DNA from: Dehalococcoidia bacterium
GTDB lineage: Bacteria > Chloroflexota > Dehalococcoidia > Dehalococcoidales > DAOWJC01
Direction of reading: 5' to 3'
NCBI GenBank assembly: GCA_030640595.1
Contig: DAOWJC010000063.1
Span: forward strand, 1 to 20,575
Length of the DNA: 20,575 nucleotides
Under the pieces are notes generated by a model. The model saw nothing but the letters and a program-made list of their open reading frames with translations, ran no database searches and had not been told where the DNA came from. The translations under genes were made by a program, and so were the position numbers. Shown one piece after another: positions 1 to 6,925 of this stretch. Position 1 is the stretch's first letter; each line of letters begins with the position of its first letter.

Positions 1-66
1 ATTCTTTTGTTGAATGTTCACGAGAGAGGCATTCACCTAACATTAATGTAACTCTAGACTATTATG

Positions 67-196
67 CAATACAGTAGGCGCCCAGCGAAGAATGCACGCT
101 GAATCGAAGAACACACAAACTAGCTTTGGTGCTGGGGCTGGAGCTGCGATTCAGTAGGTTGGTTTCTATAAAGGAACCTGGGCGCCTACGCTATTG
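67..196. repeat. Imperfect inverted repeat upstream of dctP
   Basis: The left arm 67-85 and right arm 178-196 are reverse complements at 17 of 19 positions, with a perfect 12-bp core (GTAGGCGCCCAG at 74-85, CTGGGCGCCTAC at 178-189). The arms enclose 92 bp. Inside, the minus strand reads Ala-Ala-Pro-Ala-Pro-Ala-Pro-Lys, like the Pro-Ala linker of the neighbouring dctP lipoprotein, but with stops around it. It may be a decayed insertion end or an RNA structure. It was seen directly and its function is unknown. Confidence 0.5.
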
Positions 197-251
197 AATT
201 GGTTAGCTTCATAAATGGTGATTTACCAGATAATGTCTGACCAAGAAGGAG

Positions 252-302
252 GTGATAGCTTTCAACAAAAAGATCATTGCACAAGTTAGTTCGAATATTT
301 AA
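252..302 (+). CDS. Possible 16-aa leader peptide before dctP
   Basis: A GTG-started frame of 16 codons ends with TAA at 300-302, 12 nt before the dctP ATG. A near-perfect anti-SD match (AAGGAGGTGA) sits at 246-255, but it overlaps the GTG, which is too close for normal initiation. No homology is recognised and no attenuator-like codon run is present. It may equally be a remnant of an earlier gene start. Speculative. Confidence 0.15.
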   Translation: MIAFNKKIIAQVSSNI

Positions 303-314
303 CAGGAGGAGGAA

Positions 315-1367
315 ATGCGTAAGAGATTAATATTAGTTGCCTTTATGGTGGTGACCTTGGTTGCTGGGTTAGTTGCTGCTTGTGCTGCTCCGGCACCAGC
401 ACCCGCTCCGGCACCAGAACCGGCACAATATAAGTGGAGAGTTAGCCAAGATAAAAAAAGAGGCTCGCCGATGTCGGAAAATTTCGTTAACTGGTTCTGC
501 AAGCCAATAGAGGAAGCATCCGGCGGCAGAATTGAGATAGAGCCCTTTGCTTGGTGGGATCTTGTAGCTGGAGCTGATATCCTCGAGGGTGTTGAGAAAG
601 GCACCCTTGATATTAGTAATACCTGTAGTGCCTACCATCCTGATATGTTCGCTTCTACAGTCACCTTTGGTGTGCCTGGTGGACTTACAACTGCTGATGA
701 TTGGCAAATCTTTTACTATGATTACGGCTATCGGGACTTCCTGCAGAAGAACCTTTACGACTCCAAGGGGGTATATCTTCTCGGTCCTCAGGTACAACCT
801 GGGCAGGTAGAGTTTCTTACGAAGAAGATTACGAGTTTTGATGACCTCAAGGGGTTGAAGTTCAGAAGCTTTGGGGCAAATGGGGCAATATATGGTGCCC
901 TTGGCGTTTCAATTACTGACGTCGCCGCCGGCGAGGTCTACACGGCGACAGCAACAGGTGTCGTTGATGGGGGTACGATTGGTGGCTTACTTTCTATTGT
1001 TGACATCTCCCTTGAGGAAGTAATCAAGTGTGTCATAATCGAACCCAGGTCACCAAGTTCCCTAGCCCTGCCGCTTGTGATAAACCTGGAGCTTTGGAAC
1101 AGTCTACCTGATGACCTCAAGGCAATCATTCAAGAAGTTACGATAGCTTACGGCAATCGTTATTTCCAGGCAGTAATTTACGGTGCTGGAGAAGTTAAGG
1201 GCATCCTAAAGGATAAAGGAGTTATCACCTATGAGCCAACTGAGGCCGACATGGCAAAGTGGAACAAAGCAGTGGATGCTTACTGGGATGACCTGGCTAA
1301 GAAGCCTCACGAGGTCGAGGCACTCGGAATGCTGAAGGATTTTATGGTAAAAATGGGCTACCGATAA
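315..1367 (+). CDS. dctP: TRAP transporter substrate-binding lipoprotein (DctP family)
   Basis: This is the extracytoplasmic solute receptor of a tripartite ATP-independent periplasmic (TRAP) transporter. It binds a small organic acid and delivers it to the DctQ/DctM membrane parts. Residues 1-23 are a lipoprotein signal (positively charged MRKR, hydrophobic core, lipobox VAAC with Cys23), followed by an Ala-Pro linker at about 24-35 that tethers the domain to the membrane. The body has DctP hallmarks: Arg182 in KGLKFRSFG, which in the family pairs with the ligand carboxylate, and GEVYTATATGVVDGG at about 206-220. Length 350 aa is normal. The start is fixed by AGGAGGAGG placed 3-11 nt upstream. 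It is the first gene of the operon, 24 nt before dctQ. The ligand cannot be predicted, though the downstream enzymes fit a keto- or hydroxy-acid. Confidence 0.93.
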   Translation: MRKRLILVAFMVVTLVAGLVAACAAPAPAPAPAPEPAQYKWRVSQDKKRGSPMSENFVNWFCKPIEEASGGRIEIEPFAWWDLVAGADILEGVEKGTLDISNTCSAYHPDMFASTVTFGVPGGLTTADDWQIFYYDYGYRDFLQKNLYDSKGVYLLGPQVQPGQVEFLTKKITSFDDLKGLKFRSFGANGAIYGALGVSITDVAAGEVYTATATGVVDGGTIGGLLSIVDISLEEVIKCVIIEPRSPSSLALPLVINLELWNSLPDDLKAIIQEVTIAYGNRYFQAVIYGAGEVKGILKDKGVITYEPTEADMAKWNKAVDAYWDDLAKKPHEVEALGMLKDFMVKMGYR

Positions 1368-1391
1368 GGTGCCGTTGCAATCTAGAGCAAG

Positions 1392-1904
1392 ATGAAGATA
1401 TTAGGTCATATCCTAGGCTTCACTGACAGGGTTAATGTGTGGTCAGGCGAGATATTGTCTTACGGGCTTTTTGCTCTCATTGGAGTGGTGGTAACTGGGG
1501 TAATAGCAAGGTATGCATTCAATAGCCCTCTTATGTGGACTTATGAGATGAGTCTATTTCTGTTTGGGGGACTAGGCTTTTTAGTTGGTGCGGCGGTTCT
1601 TCAGACGGGCGCGCATATCAAGGTGGACATTCTCTACAGTCGCCTTTCCCCAAGGGGAAAGGCGACTGCAGACACAATTACCGGACTCGTTTTCCTCTAC
1701 TTTATTATTGTGCTATTATGGCAGGGAACGGAATTCGCCCTGCACTCAATTGCAATAAGGGAACACTCTGGCAGCATTTGGGGACCTGTTGTTTACCCTT
1801 TCAAGACGGTAATACCCGTAGCTGCGTTTTTAATGCTGATTACGGGGCTTGCTAAATTCATCCGGGATCTCCTTTTTGCTATTCGGGGTAAAGCTTTATC
1901 GTGA
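1392..1904 (+). CDS. dctQ: TRAP transporter small membrane subunit (DctQ)
   Basis: Small integral membrane subunit of the TRAP transporter, 170 aa with four predicted membrane segments (about residues 20-40, 53-72, 92-115 and 135-157). The family motif around RYAFNSPLMWTYEMS (40-54) and the GAHIKVDIL stretch (about 72-80) are clear. DctQ pairs with DctM to form the Na+-driven permease. The TGA stop overlaps the GTG start of dctM by 4 nt (GTGA), implying translational coupling. The ribosome binding site before ATG 1392 is weak (only AGAGCAAG), so coupling from dctP is possible. The gene contains an unusually strong internal palindrome at 1637-1668, listed separately. Confidence 0.9.
   Translation: MKILGHILGFTDRVNVWSGEILSYGLFALIGVVVTGVIARYAFNSPLMWTYEMSLFLFGGLGFLVGAAVLQTGAHIKVDILYSRLSPRGKATADTITGLVFLYFIIVLLWQGTEFALHSIAIREHSGSIWGPVVYPFKTVIPVAAFLMLITGLAKFIRDLLFAIRGKALS
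1637..1668. repeat. Perfect 15-bp hairpin inside dctQ
   Basis: The arms 1637-1651 (CAGTCGCCTTTCCCC) and 1654-1668 are exact reverse complements separated by only AA. The pairing continues for two more bases after one mismatch. It lies in the coding sequence for the cytoplasmic loop YSRLSPRGKATAD. There is no T-run after it, so it is not a classical terminator. As mRNA it would be a very stable stem. Confidence 0.85.
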
Positions 1905-3211
1905 GTATTACAACTCTCACCATTCTCCTATTTGCTGGCGCTGTTTTAGGACTAGTCTCGGGAATGCCTGTTGCCTTTGCCTTGAGCGGCGTTGCTATGG
2001 TCTTTGCCATTTTCTTATGGGGGCCTGAGGGTCTATTCATGAGCGTTACCGCCGCCTATCACACAATGATGTCTTTTATTCTTATAGCTATTCCTGCGTT
2101 TATTTTCATGGGATATGTACTGGAGAAGTCCGGTGTAGCTGATGCACTCTATGAAGCACTACGTCTTTGGGCAGGACGTATAAATGGTGGCCTAGCCATT
2201 GGGACTATACTAATATGCACTCTAGTAGCAGCTATGGTTGGGATAATCGGCGCAGGCATTATTACCGCCGCTATCTTTGCCCTTCCTCAGATGCTAAAAC
2301 ATGGTTATGACAAGCACCTAGCCTACGGCGCTATTATGGCTGGAGGCTGTCTGGGAACTCTGATCCCTCCCAGCGTACATATGATAGTTTATGCCTCTAT
2401 TGCTCGACAGTCGGTGGGAAAGATGCTTATAGGGGGATTTTTCCCCGGGCTTGTCCTTTCTAGCCTTTATATGCTCTACATAGGCATAAGAACGGCTTTA
2501 AACCCATCGCTGGGCCCTGGGCTATCGCCGGAAGAGAGAGTTGGCTGGCTGCAGAAACTTGCCGCCACAAAGAGCGTGCTCTTGCCCATTGTAGTTGTGG
2601 TTTCAGTTTTAGGCTCGATTTTTCTAGGGATAGCAACTCCTACTGAGGCAGGTGCTACTGGTTGCGTAGCTGTGATAATATGTGCCGCTGTGCACCGTCG
2701 CCTTAGTTGGCGGCTTTTAAAAGAAGCAGCCTATGACACAACAAAGATATTCGGCATGGTCATCTGGATTTTAGCTGGTGCCGAATGCTTTAACCGGTTT
2801 TATCTAGCTATGGGAGCAGCGGGCTTAATCAAGGGACTACTAGTGGGGATAGAGATGAACCCCTGGATTATCCTGGTAGCGATGCAGGTAATTTTGATCT
2901 TGCTCGGGATGCTTATGGACCCTCTGGCCATTATGGTAATTGCCGCTCCTATCTTTAGCCCAATAGTCATAAGTTTGGGTTTTAACCCGCTATGGTTCGG
3001 AATCATTTTTGTCATCAATATGCAAATCGGTTTCTTGACACCACCTTTCGGCTTTGCTAATTTTTACATGAAGAGCTTGCTTCCTGAAGAAAATATAGGG
3101 GAATTCTATCGTTCTACTTTTCCCTTCGTTGGCCTACAGATAATCGGCCTGGGCCTGTGTATGGCATTCCCTAACATTGTGCTCTGGCTGCCCAGTTTAA
3201 TGATAAAATGA
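1901..3211 (+). CDS. dctM: TRAP transporter large permease (DctM)
   Basis: Large permease of the TRAP transporter, 436 aa and about 12 membrane segments, belonging to the ion-transporter superfamily. It moves the DctP-bound substrate inward together with Na+. Recognisable family segments are GMPVAFALSG near the N-terminus, LIPPSVHMIVYASIARQSV (about 151-169) in the first half, the ATPTEAGATG motif (about 246-255) that opens the second repeat, and MQIGFLTPPFGFANFYMK near the end. The start is GTG 1901, overlapping the dctQ stop by 4 nt. The stop (3209-3211) overlaps an ATG at 3208 in the degenerate segment that follows, which suggests a downstream gene was once translationally coupled here. 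Confidence 0.93.
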   Translation: MSITTLTILLFAGAVLGLVSGMPVAFALSGVAMVFAIFLWGPEGLFMSVTAAYHTMMSFILIAIPAFIFMGYVLEKSGVADALYEALRLWAGRINGGLAIGTILICTLVAAMVGIIGAGIITAAIFALPQMLKHGYDKHLAYGAIMAGGCLGTLIPPSVHMIVYASIARQSVGKMLIGGFFPGLVLSSLYMLYIGIRTALNPSLGPGLSPEERVGWLQKLAATKSVLLPIVVVVSVLGSIFLGIATPTEAGATGCVAVIICAAVHRRLSWRLLKEAAYDTTKIFGMVIWILAGAECFNRFYLAMGAAGLIKGLLVGIEMNPWIILVAMQVILILLGMLMDPLAIMVIAAPIFSPIVISLGFNPLWFGIIFVINMQIGFLTPPFGFANFYMKSLLPEENIGEFYRSTFPFVGLQIIGLGLCMAFPNIVLWLPSLMIK

Positions 3212-3482
3212 AGGAGGAAACAGTAAAAATTGGGCATTGGGGTGTATGTTCAGTCAAGCAATGGCTGAGATGGGGGCTGAATTTGAGATGGAAAACCCGG
3301 TGACGTACTGGATAACTGACAAAAGACGGGGAAACTTGGAGAGGATATATTAAACCAGAAATCGCTATCAGCCATCGTAGAGTGCGGCTTCCCGATTGCC
3401 ACGCACACTCTTCATCGTCAAGGAACTAGAGAAAGCCTAAGCCGTGATTACCCAATAGTATCGGTGGCCGCCCATAGCTTCA
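3208..3482 (+). pseudogene. Degenerate segment between dctM and the BKACE remnant
   Basis: An ATG at 3208 overlaps the dctM stop (ATGA) and opens a short frame (MKEETVKIGHWGVCSVKQW, stop at about 3300). Two other frames then carry protein-like sequence: MFSQAMAEMGAEFEMEN from about 3246, resembling the mid-part of BKACE proteins (GIKPEFEVFD type), and an open run from 3320 to 3577 containing AIVECGFPIATHTLHRQG, whose family I do not recognise. The stops and frame changes indicate one or two broken genes. Sequencing errors would give the same picture. Confidence 0.5.
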
Positions 3483-3854
3483 ATGAGAAGGGAGCTGGTC
3501 CCAAGATGGAAGACTCCGTTCATTCTCGGTCCTTTAGGCTTTCCACCAACACCTCTAGCCCTGATGTACCTATGTGAAACGGCTAAACACTATTTCGGTG
3601 ACAATTTTACTTGGCAAGCAGCAGCCACAGACCGTTACCAGCTTTCAATGTGCGCTATGGCACTAGCAATGGGAGGTAATGTAAGAGTCGGAATGGAAGG
3701 CAGTCTTTATGCTGGAAGTGTTCTTGCCAAAAGCAACGCTGACCAGGTAGAAAAAATCGTTCATATTGCTAAAGAACTAAGCATTGACATTGCCACTCCT
3801 GATGAAGCCAGGCAGATTCTTGGTCTTAAAGGACTTGGCAAAGTAAATTACTAA
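3483..3854 (+). pseudogene. BKACE / DUF849 C-terminal remnant
   Basis: The 123 residues match the C-terminal third of beta-keto acid cleavage enzymes (BKACE, DUF849; 3-keto-5-aminohexanoate cleavage protein), TIM-barrel Zn enzymes of about 270-310 aa that split beta-keto acids with acetyl-CoA. Diagnostic stretches are FILGPLGFPPTP, GGNVRVGMEGSLY, LAKSNADQVEKI and IATPDEARQILGLKG. The N-terminal half with the Zn ligands and the NxTTG-type motif is absent in this frame, and RVG-E-D has become RVGMEG. No ribosome binding site is seen, and an in-frame TAG lies upstream at 3456. It is best read as a pseudogene or as frameshifted by assembly. The gene fits the operon theme of keto-acid breakdown. 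Confidence 0.75.
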
Positions 3855-3889
3855 AATAGCTAAACTTTCACGAAAAAGGAGGTAAAAGT

Positions 3890-4876
3890 ATGATTGAGAG
3901 TTATCTAAAATTGCCGGCCTCAATAACTGTTGGTGAGCAGATTGTCGGCGAGGGGTTCGCGACTGAGCCGAACTTTATTCCAACAGAAACAAAGGTTTGG
4001 TTGGTCCGGGAGCTAATCAATGCCGGCTCTAAGTTTATTCAGGTTAGTAACCTCGTTAATCCAAGATTTGAGCCGCAATTTCGCGACTGCGAAGAGCTGT
4101 ATCGTCAGATAGAACACCCCGAAGGAGTGACTTTTGTAACTCCTACGCCTGATATGCGAGCACTCCAAAAAGCCATAGAACTTAAAAAAGCAGGGCATGG
4201 GCCTGATATCGTGTCATTCCCTATTGCCACTACGGACGCTTTCAATAAAAGCAGTCTTGGTAAGACAACCGAAGAGCAATGGAAGGTGCTGGAACCAATG
4301 GTGACGGTAGCTCATGATGCTGGACTAAAGATAAATGGTTATATTGCTGGCGTTTGGACTTGTGTCCGTACGGGTACTAAGATCCCGCGGGATATAGCGT
4401 ATAAATTCGCTGATAAATGGGTAAGTCTAGGTGCTGACATGATTGCCCATTCTGAGGGCACCACAGGGGGTGAACCAACACCAAGTGAGGTTTATGAGTA
4501 CTTCAGTCGTGTTCTGGACAAATACCCCGATCCGAAGTTTCACAAGTTTCATCTCCACGATGCGTATGGCTGGGGCTTAGCCTGTTATATAGCAGCAATG
4601 CATGCGGGGGTAACTCTGCTTGACACTTGCCTTGGCGGGGCGAGGGCTGGACCAGCACTTACTATTATGGATCGTGTTCCAATTGTGACTGCTGAGGTCA
4701 AGCCACCGGACCAAGTGGTCTCCCGCACAGGACTAATACCGTCTGAGGATTTTGTAAGTCTGTGCGACGCTATGGGTATCCAAACAGGGCTTGATGTAGA
4801 GAAGATTCTTAACCTTGGCCGTTGGGTCGAGCAAATAGTGGGTCGCAGGTTGTGGTCAGCTCGTTTAAGGTGGTGA
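3890..4876 (+). CDS. HMG-CoA lyase-like (DRE-TIM) protein lacking catalytic residues
   Basis: A 328-aa TIM-barrel protein of the HMGL/DRE-TIM metallolyase family. Similarity to HMG-CoA lyase runs along the length: residues 33-62 align to the T..K..L...L..AG...I....FV.P..PQ..D region, HLHDAYGWGLA (221-231) to the metal-binding HxHD.YG motif, and FVSLCDAMGIQTGLDVEKIL to the C-terminal helix. However, the RDG active-site motif appears as GEG (20-22, Arg lost) and the loop GGC as GGA (249-251, catalytic Cys lost), so ordinary HMG-CoA lyase chemistry is unlikely. The protein is probably a divergent aldolase or lyase acting on the TRAP substrate. An excellent RBS (AAGGAGGT) precedes ATG 3890. The end is abrupt (GRRLWSARLRW), and a possible frameshifted tail continues in 4877-5020. 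Confidence 0.8.
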   Translation: MIESYLKLPASITVGEQIVGEGFATEPNFIPTETKVWLVRELINAGSKFIQVSNLVNPRFEPQFRDCEELYRQIEHPEGVTFVTPTPDMRALQKAIELKKAGHGPDIVSFPIATTDAFNKSSLGKTTEEQWKVLEPMVTVAHDAGLKINGYIAGVWTCVRTGTKIPRDIAYKFADKWVSLGADMIAHSEGTTGGEPTPSEVYEYFSRVLDKYPDPKFHKFHLHDAYGWGLACYIAAMHAGVTLLDTCLGGARAGPALTIMDRVPIVTAEVKPPDQVVSRTGLIPSEDFVSLCDAMGIQTGLDVEKILNLGRWVEQIVGRRLWSARLRW

Positions 4877-5065
4877 TGCTCAAGGTGGGCTTTGCGCCAG
4901 AGGTTGCTCCAGAACAAACAGGGGGTTCGACTGGAAATCTGCTGGAAGAATGGTGCGGTCAATCTAGGTGATATGAAACAAGGTAGCATCTTTGCCTATG
5001 ATGCTAAGGGGCTAACAGCTTAGTTTTATGAAAGGGTAACAAAGTTAAATTCTGGAGTGTATACA
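4877..5065 (+). other. Gap between HMGL-like gene and etfB
   Basis: The 189 bp hold no independent gene. In the frame of the preceding gene, beyond its TGA, the reading stays open to TAG at about 5021-5023 (ending NLGDMKQGSIFAYDAKGLTA). Another frame runs open for about 40 codons. The upstream protein may therefore have lost a C-terminal tail to a nonsense mutation or frameshift. The GGAG for etfB is at 5054-5057. Confidence 0.4.
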
Positions 5066-5848
5066 ATGATAAACATAGCTGTTTGTGTTAAACAAATACT
5101 TGATCCAGAGATACCGGCTAAAGCTTTCAAAATTGATCCTGAAGCGAAGCGGGCTATTCCACCTAAGGGTGCGGAGCTTGTTATTAGCGATTATGATGAG
5201 AGCGCTGTGGAGGCTGCGCTAAAGATAAAGGATTCTTACGAGACCAAGATAACTGTAATAAGTTTAGGGCCAGAATCTGCCAAGAGCACTATAAGGCGCT
5301 GTATAGCTATGGGTGCTGATGAGGGGATTCTTCTAAGTGACGCTTTGTTTGATGATTCCGATAGTTTTGCTACAGCTTTTGTTCTTGCCGAAGCGATAAA
5401 AAAATTAGGTGATTTCGATTTCATTCTTTGTGGAAGACAGGAGGGAGATTGGGATGCGGGACAAGTTGGTTCTGGGATTGCAGAACTGCTGGGTATTCCC
5501 AGCGTAACCATGATTGGGAAAATTGAGCTTAAGAATGAAAAGGCGATAGTAGAGAGGGTGATATCTGATGGTCGTGAAATAGTAGAGATTCCTTTACCAG
5601 CTTTACTCACAGTGGGCAGTGAGATCGGAGAAGCTCGCTATCCCTCCCTAAGAAGAATCAGGGATGCTTCTAAGGTGGAAATACCCACTTGGAATGCCGA
5701 AAATATCGCTGTTGCTAAGTCAAGAAATAAGATGCTCACTTTGTTTGTCCCAACTCGGGAAGGCAGGTGCGAATTTATACAAGGTGAAAATCCCGAAGAA
5801 GCAGGAAGCAATTTGGCTGTTAAGCTTAGACAGGCTAAGTTAATTTAA
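5066..5848 (+). CDS. etfB: Electron transfer flavoprotein beta subunit
   Basis: EtfB, 260 aa, the normal family length. It starts MINIAVCVKQILDPE, the typical beta-subunit N-terminus. The nucleotide-binding region has GRQEGDWDAGQVGSGIAELLGIP (123-145), which corresponds to the GRQ..D.D.GQVG..LAE.LGIP signature. EtfB forms a heterodimer with EtfA that carries FAD plus AMP, or two FADs in bifurcating types. ATG 5066 is chosen over GTG 5057 because GGAG (5054-5057) is 8 nt before it and overlaps the GTG. It lies 18 nt before etfA in the same operon. Linkage to a GlcD-type oxidase rather than an acyl-CoA dehydrogenase points to a hydroxyacid partner, as in lactate dehydrogenase-Etf complexes. Whether it bifurcates cannot be told by eye. 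Confidence 0.93.
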   Translation: MINIAVCVKQILDPEIPAKAFKIDPEAKRAIPPKGAELVISDYDESAVEAALKIKDSYETKITVISLGPESAKSTIRRCIAMGADEGILLSDALFDDSDSFATAFVLAEAIKKLGDFDFILCGRQEGDWDAGQVGSGIAELLGIPSVTMIGKIELKNEKAIVERVISDGREIVEIPLPALLTVGSEIGEARYPSLRRIRDASKVEIPTWNAENIAVAKSRNKMLTLFVPTREGRCEFIQGENPEEAGSNLAVKLRQAKLI

Positions 5849-5866
5849 AATTTCCAAGGAGATAAA

Positions 5867-6925
5867 ATGACTGAACGAAAGGGTGTCGTTATTGTTGGAG
5901 AGTTCTCAGATGCGAACCTTGCCCCCATATCTAGTGAACTTCTAGCTATTGGCAGAAAGCTTGCTGACGAGTCAGGACAAGAACTTTCCGCGGTGTTTAT
6001 AGGAAATGAAATTAGTGACCAAGTTACAAATGAGGCTATCTTCTTTGGTGCTGAGAGAGTTTATGTCATTGATGCGCCTTTGTTTAAAGATTATCTAAAT
6101 GACTCATATGTTGGTGCTCTGGAACAACTGGACAAGGAAATAATGCCTGAGACCTTACTTCTAGGCCATACATCGTTAGGTAGGGATGTAGCACCAAGGT
6201 TGGCTTTCAGATTAGACACTGGTGTCACTTTAGATTGTATTGATCTTTCCATCGACGCAGAAACCAAACTTGTTGAGAAAACTAAACCGGTTTACGGGGG
6301 GAATGCTATAGCTAAATATATTTGTGAAGAGGGTCGTCCCCAGATGGCCACGGTTAGAGCCAAAGCTGTCTCTCCTTTAGGACGAGATGCTTCTCGAAGT
6401 GGTGAAATCGTCGCCTTTGATCCAGGATTAGACGAGGTTGCTATGAGAGGCAAAGTGGTAGGCAGAGTAAAGGAGGAAGTAGCCGGCGTGAAGCTTGAAG
6501 ATGCAGATGTTGTCATTTGTGGTGGTAGAGGGCTGGTTGGTCCTGAACCTTTCGAGAAACTGCATGAACTGGCAGGAATTCTAAATGGTGCTGTTGGTGC
6601 TACAAGGCATCCTTGCGATGCTGGATGGTGTCCTTACCATTACCAGATTGGGCTTACCGGTAAGCTTATTTCTCCCTCTCTTTATATTGGGATAGCTCTC
6701 TCCGGCAGTAGTCAGCACCAAGCAGGCATGTCAGGCTCTAAAATTATTGTCGCCATAAATAATGATCCCGAGGCTAATATATTTGGTATTGCTCACTATG
6801 GTGTCGTCGCTGACTACCAAAAAGTATTGCCATCTTTTATAGAGAAGTGCGGGGAGCTTTCCTCTAAAAAAGGTCCTGATATTGGCATAGAAATTCAAAA
6901 AGAAGGGAGGAGCCAAAATGAGTGA
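5867..6925 (+). CDS. etfA: Electron transfer flavoprotein alpha subunit
   Basis: EtfA, 352 aa. The N-terminal domain (about 1-200) adopts the adenine-nucleotide hydrolase-like fold with GHTSLGRDVAPRLAFRLDTG at 100-119. The C-terminal FAD domain carries GGRGLVGPEPF (219-229), HPCDAGWCPYHYQIGLTGK (248-266), the ALSGSSQHQAGM flavin loop (277-288, with SG..QH) and AINNDPEANIFGIAHYGVVAD. There is no N-terminal ferredoxin-like extension, unlike the EtfA of the Acetobacterium lactate dehydrogenase complex. Iron-sulfur centres would instead come from the CCG protein two genes downstream. The RBS AAGGAG precedes ATG 5867. The 3' end overlaps the start of the FAD oxidase gene by 8 nt. Confidence 0.94.
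   Translation: MTERKGVVIVGEFSDANLAPISSELLAIGRKLADESGQELSAVFIGNEISDQVTNEAIFFGAERVYVIDAPLFKDYLNDSYVGALEQLDKEIMPETLLLGHTSLGRDVAPRLAFRLDTGVTLDCIDLSIDAETKLVEKTKPVYGGNAIAKYICEEGRPQMATVRAKAVSPLGRDASRSGEIVAFDPGLDEVAMRGKVVGRVKEEVAGVKLEDADVVICGGRGLVGPEPFEKLHELAGILNGAVGATRHPCDAGWCPYHYQIGLTGKLISPSLYIGIALSGSSQHQAGMSGSKIIVAINNDPEANIFGIAHYGVVADYQKVLPSFIEKCGELSSKKGPDIGIEIQKEGRSQNE

Larger units (their letters stand above)
1..314. other. Upstream region of the TRAP operon
   Basis: No convincing gene is seen here. It contains an imperfect inverted repeat (67-85 and 178-196, 17 of 19 positions pair) and an AAGGAGGTGA sequence at 246-255 followed by a 16-codon frame (252-302). The strong ribosome binding site of dctP (AGGAGGAGG, about 304-312) is at the end. 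I saw no well-spaced -35/-10 pair, so the operon promoter is either unrecognised here or lies before the window. Confidence 0.6.

Noticed and set aside
299..604. Minus-strand ORF with Gly-Ala repeats opposite dctP
   Set aside because: It mirrors the Pro-Ala linker of dctP and has no RBS or family.
6652..6665. 14-bp perfect palindrome GCTTACCGGTAAGC in etfA
   Set aside because: About one such palindrome is expected by chance in a 20-kb sequence, and it lies in a conserved coding segment.
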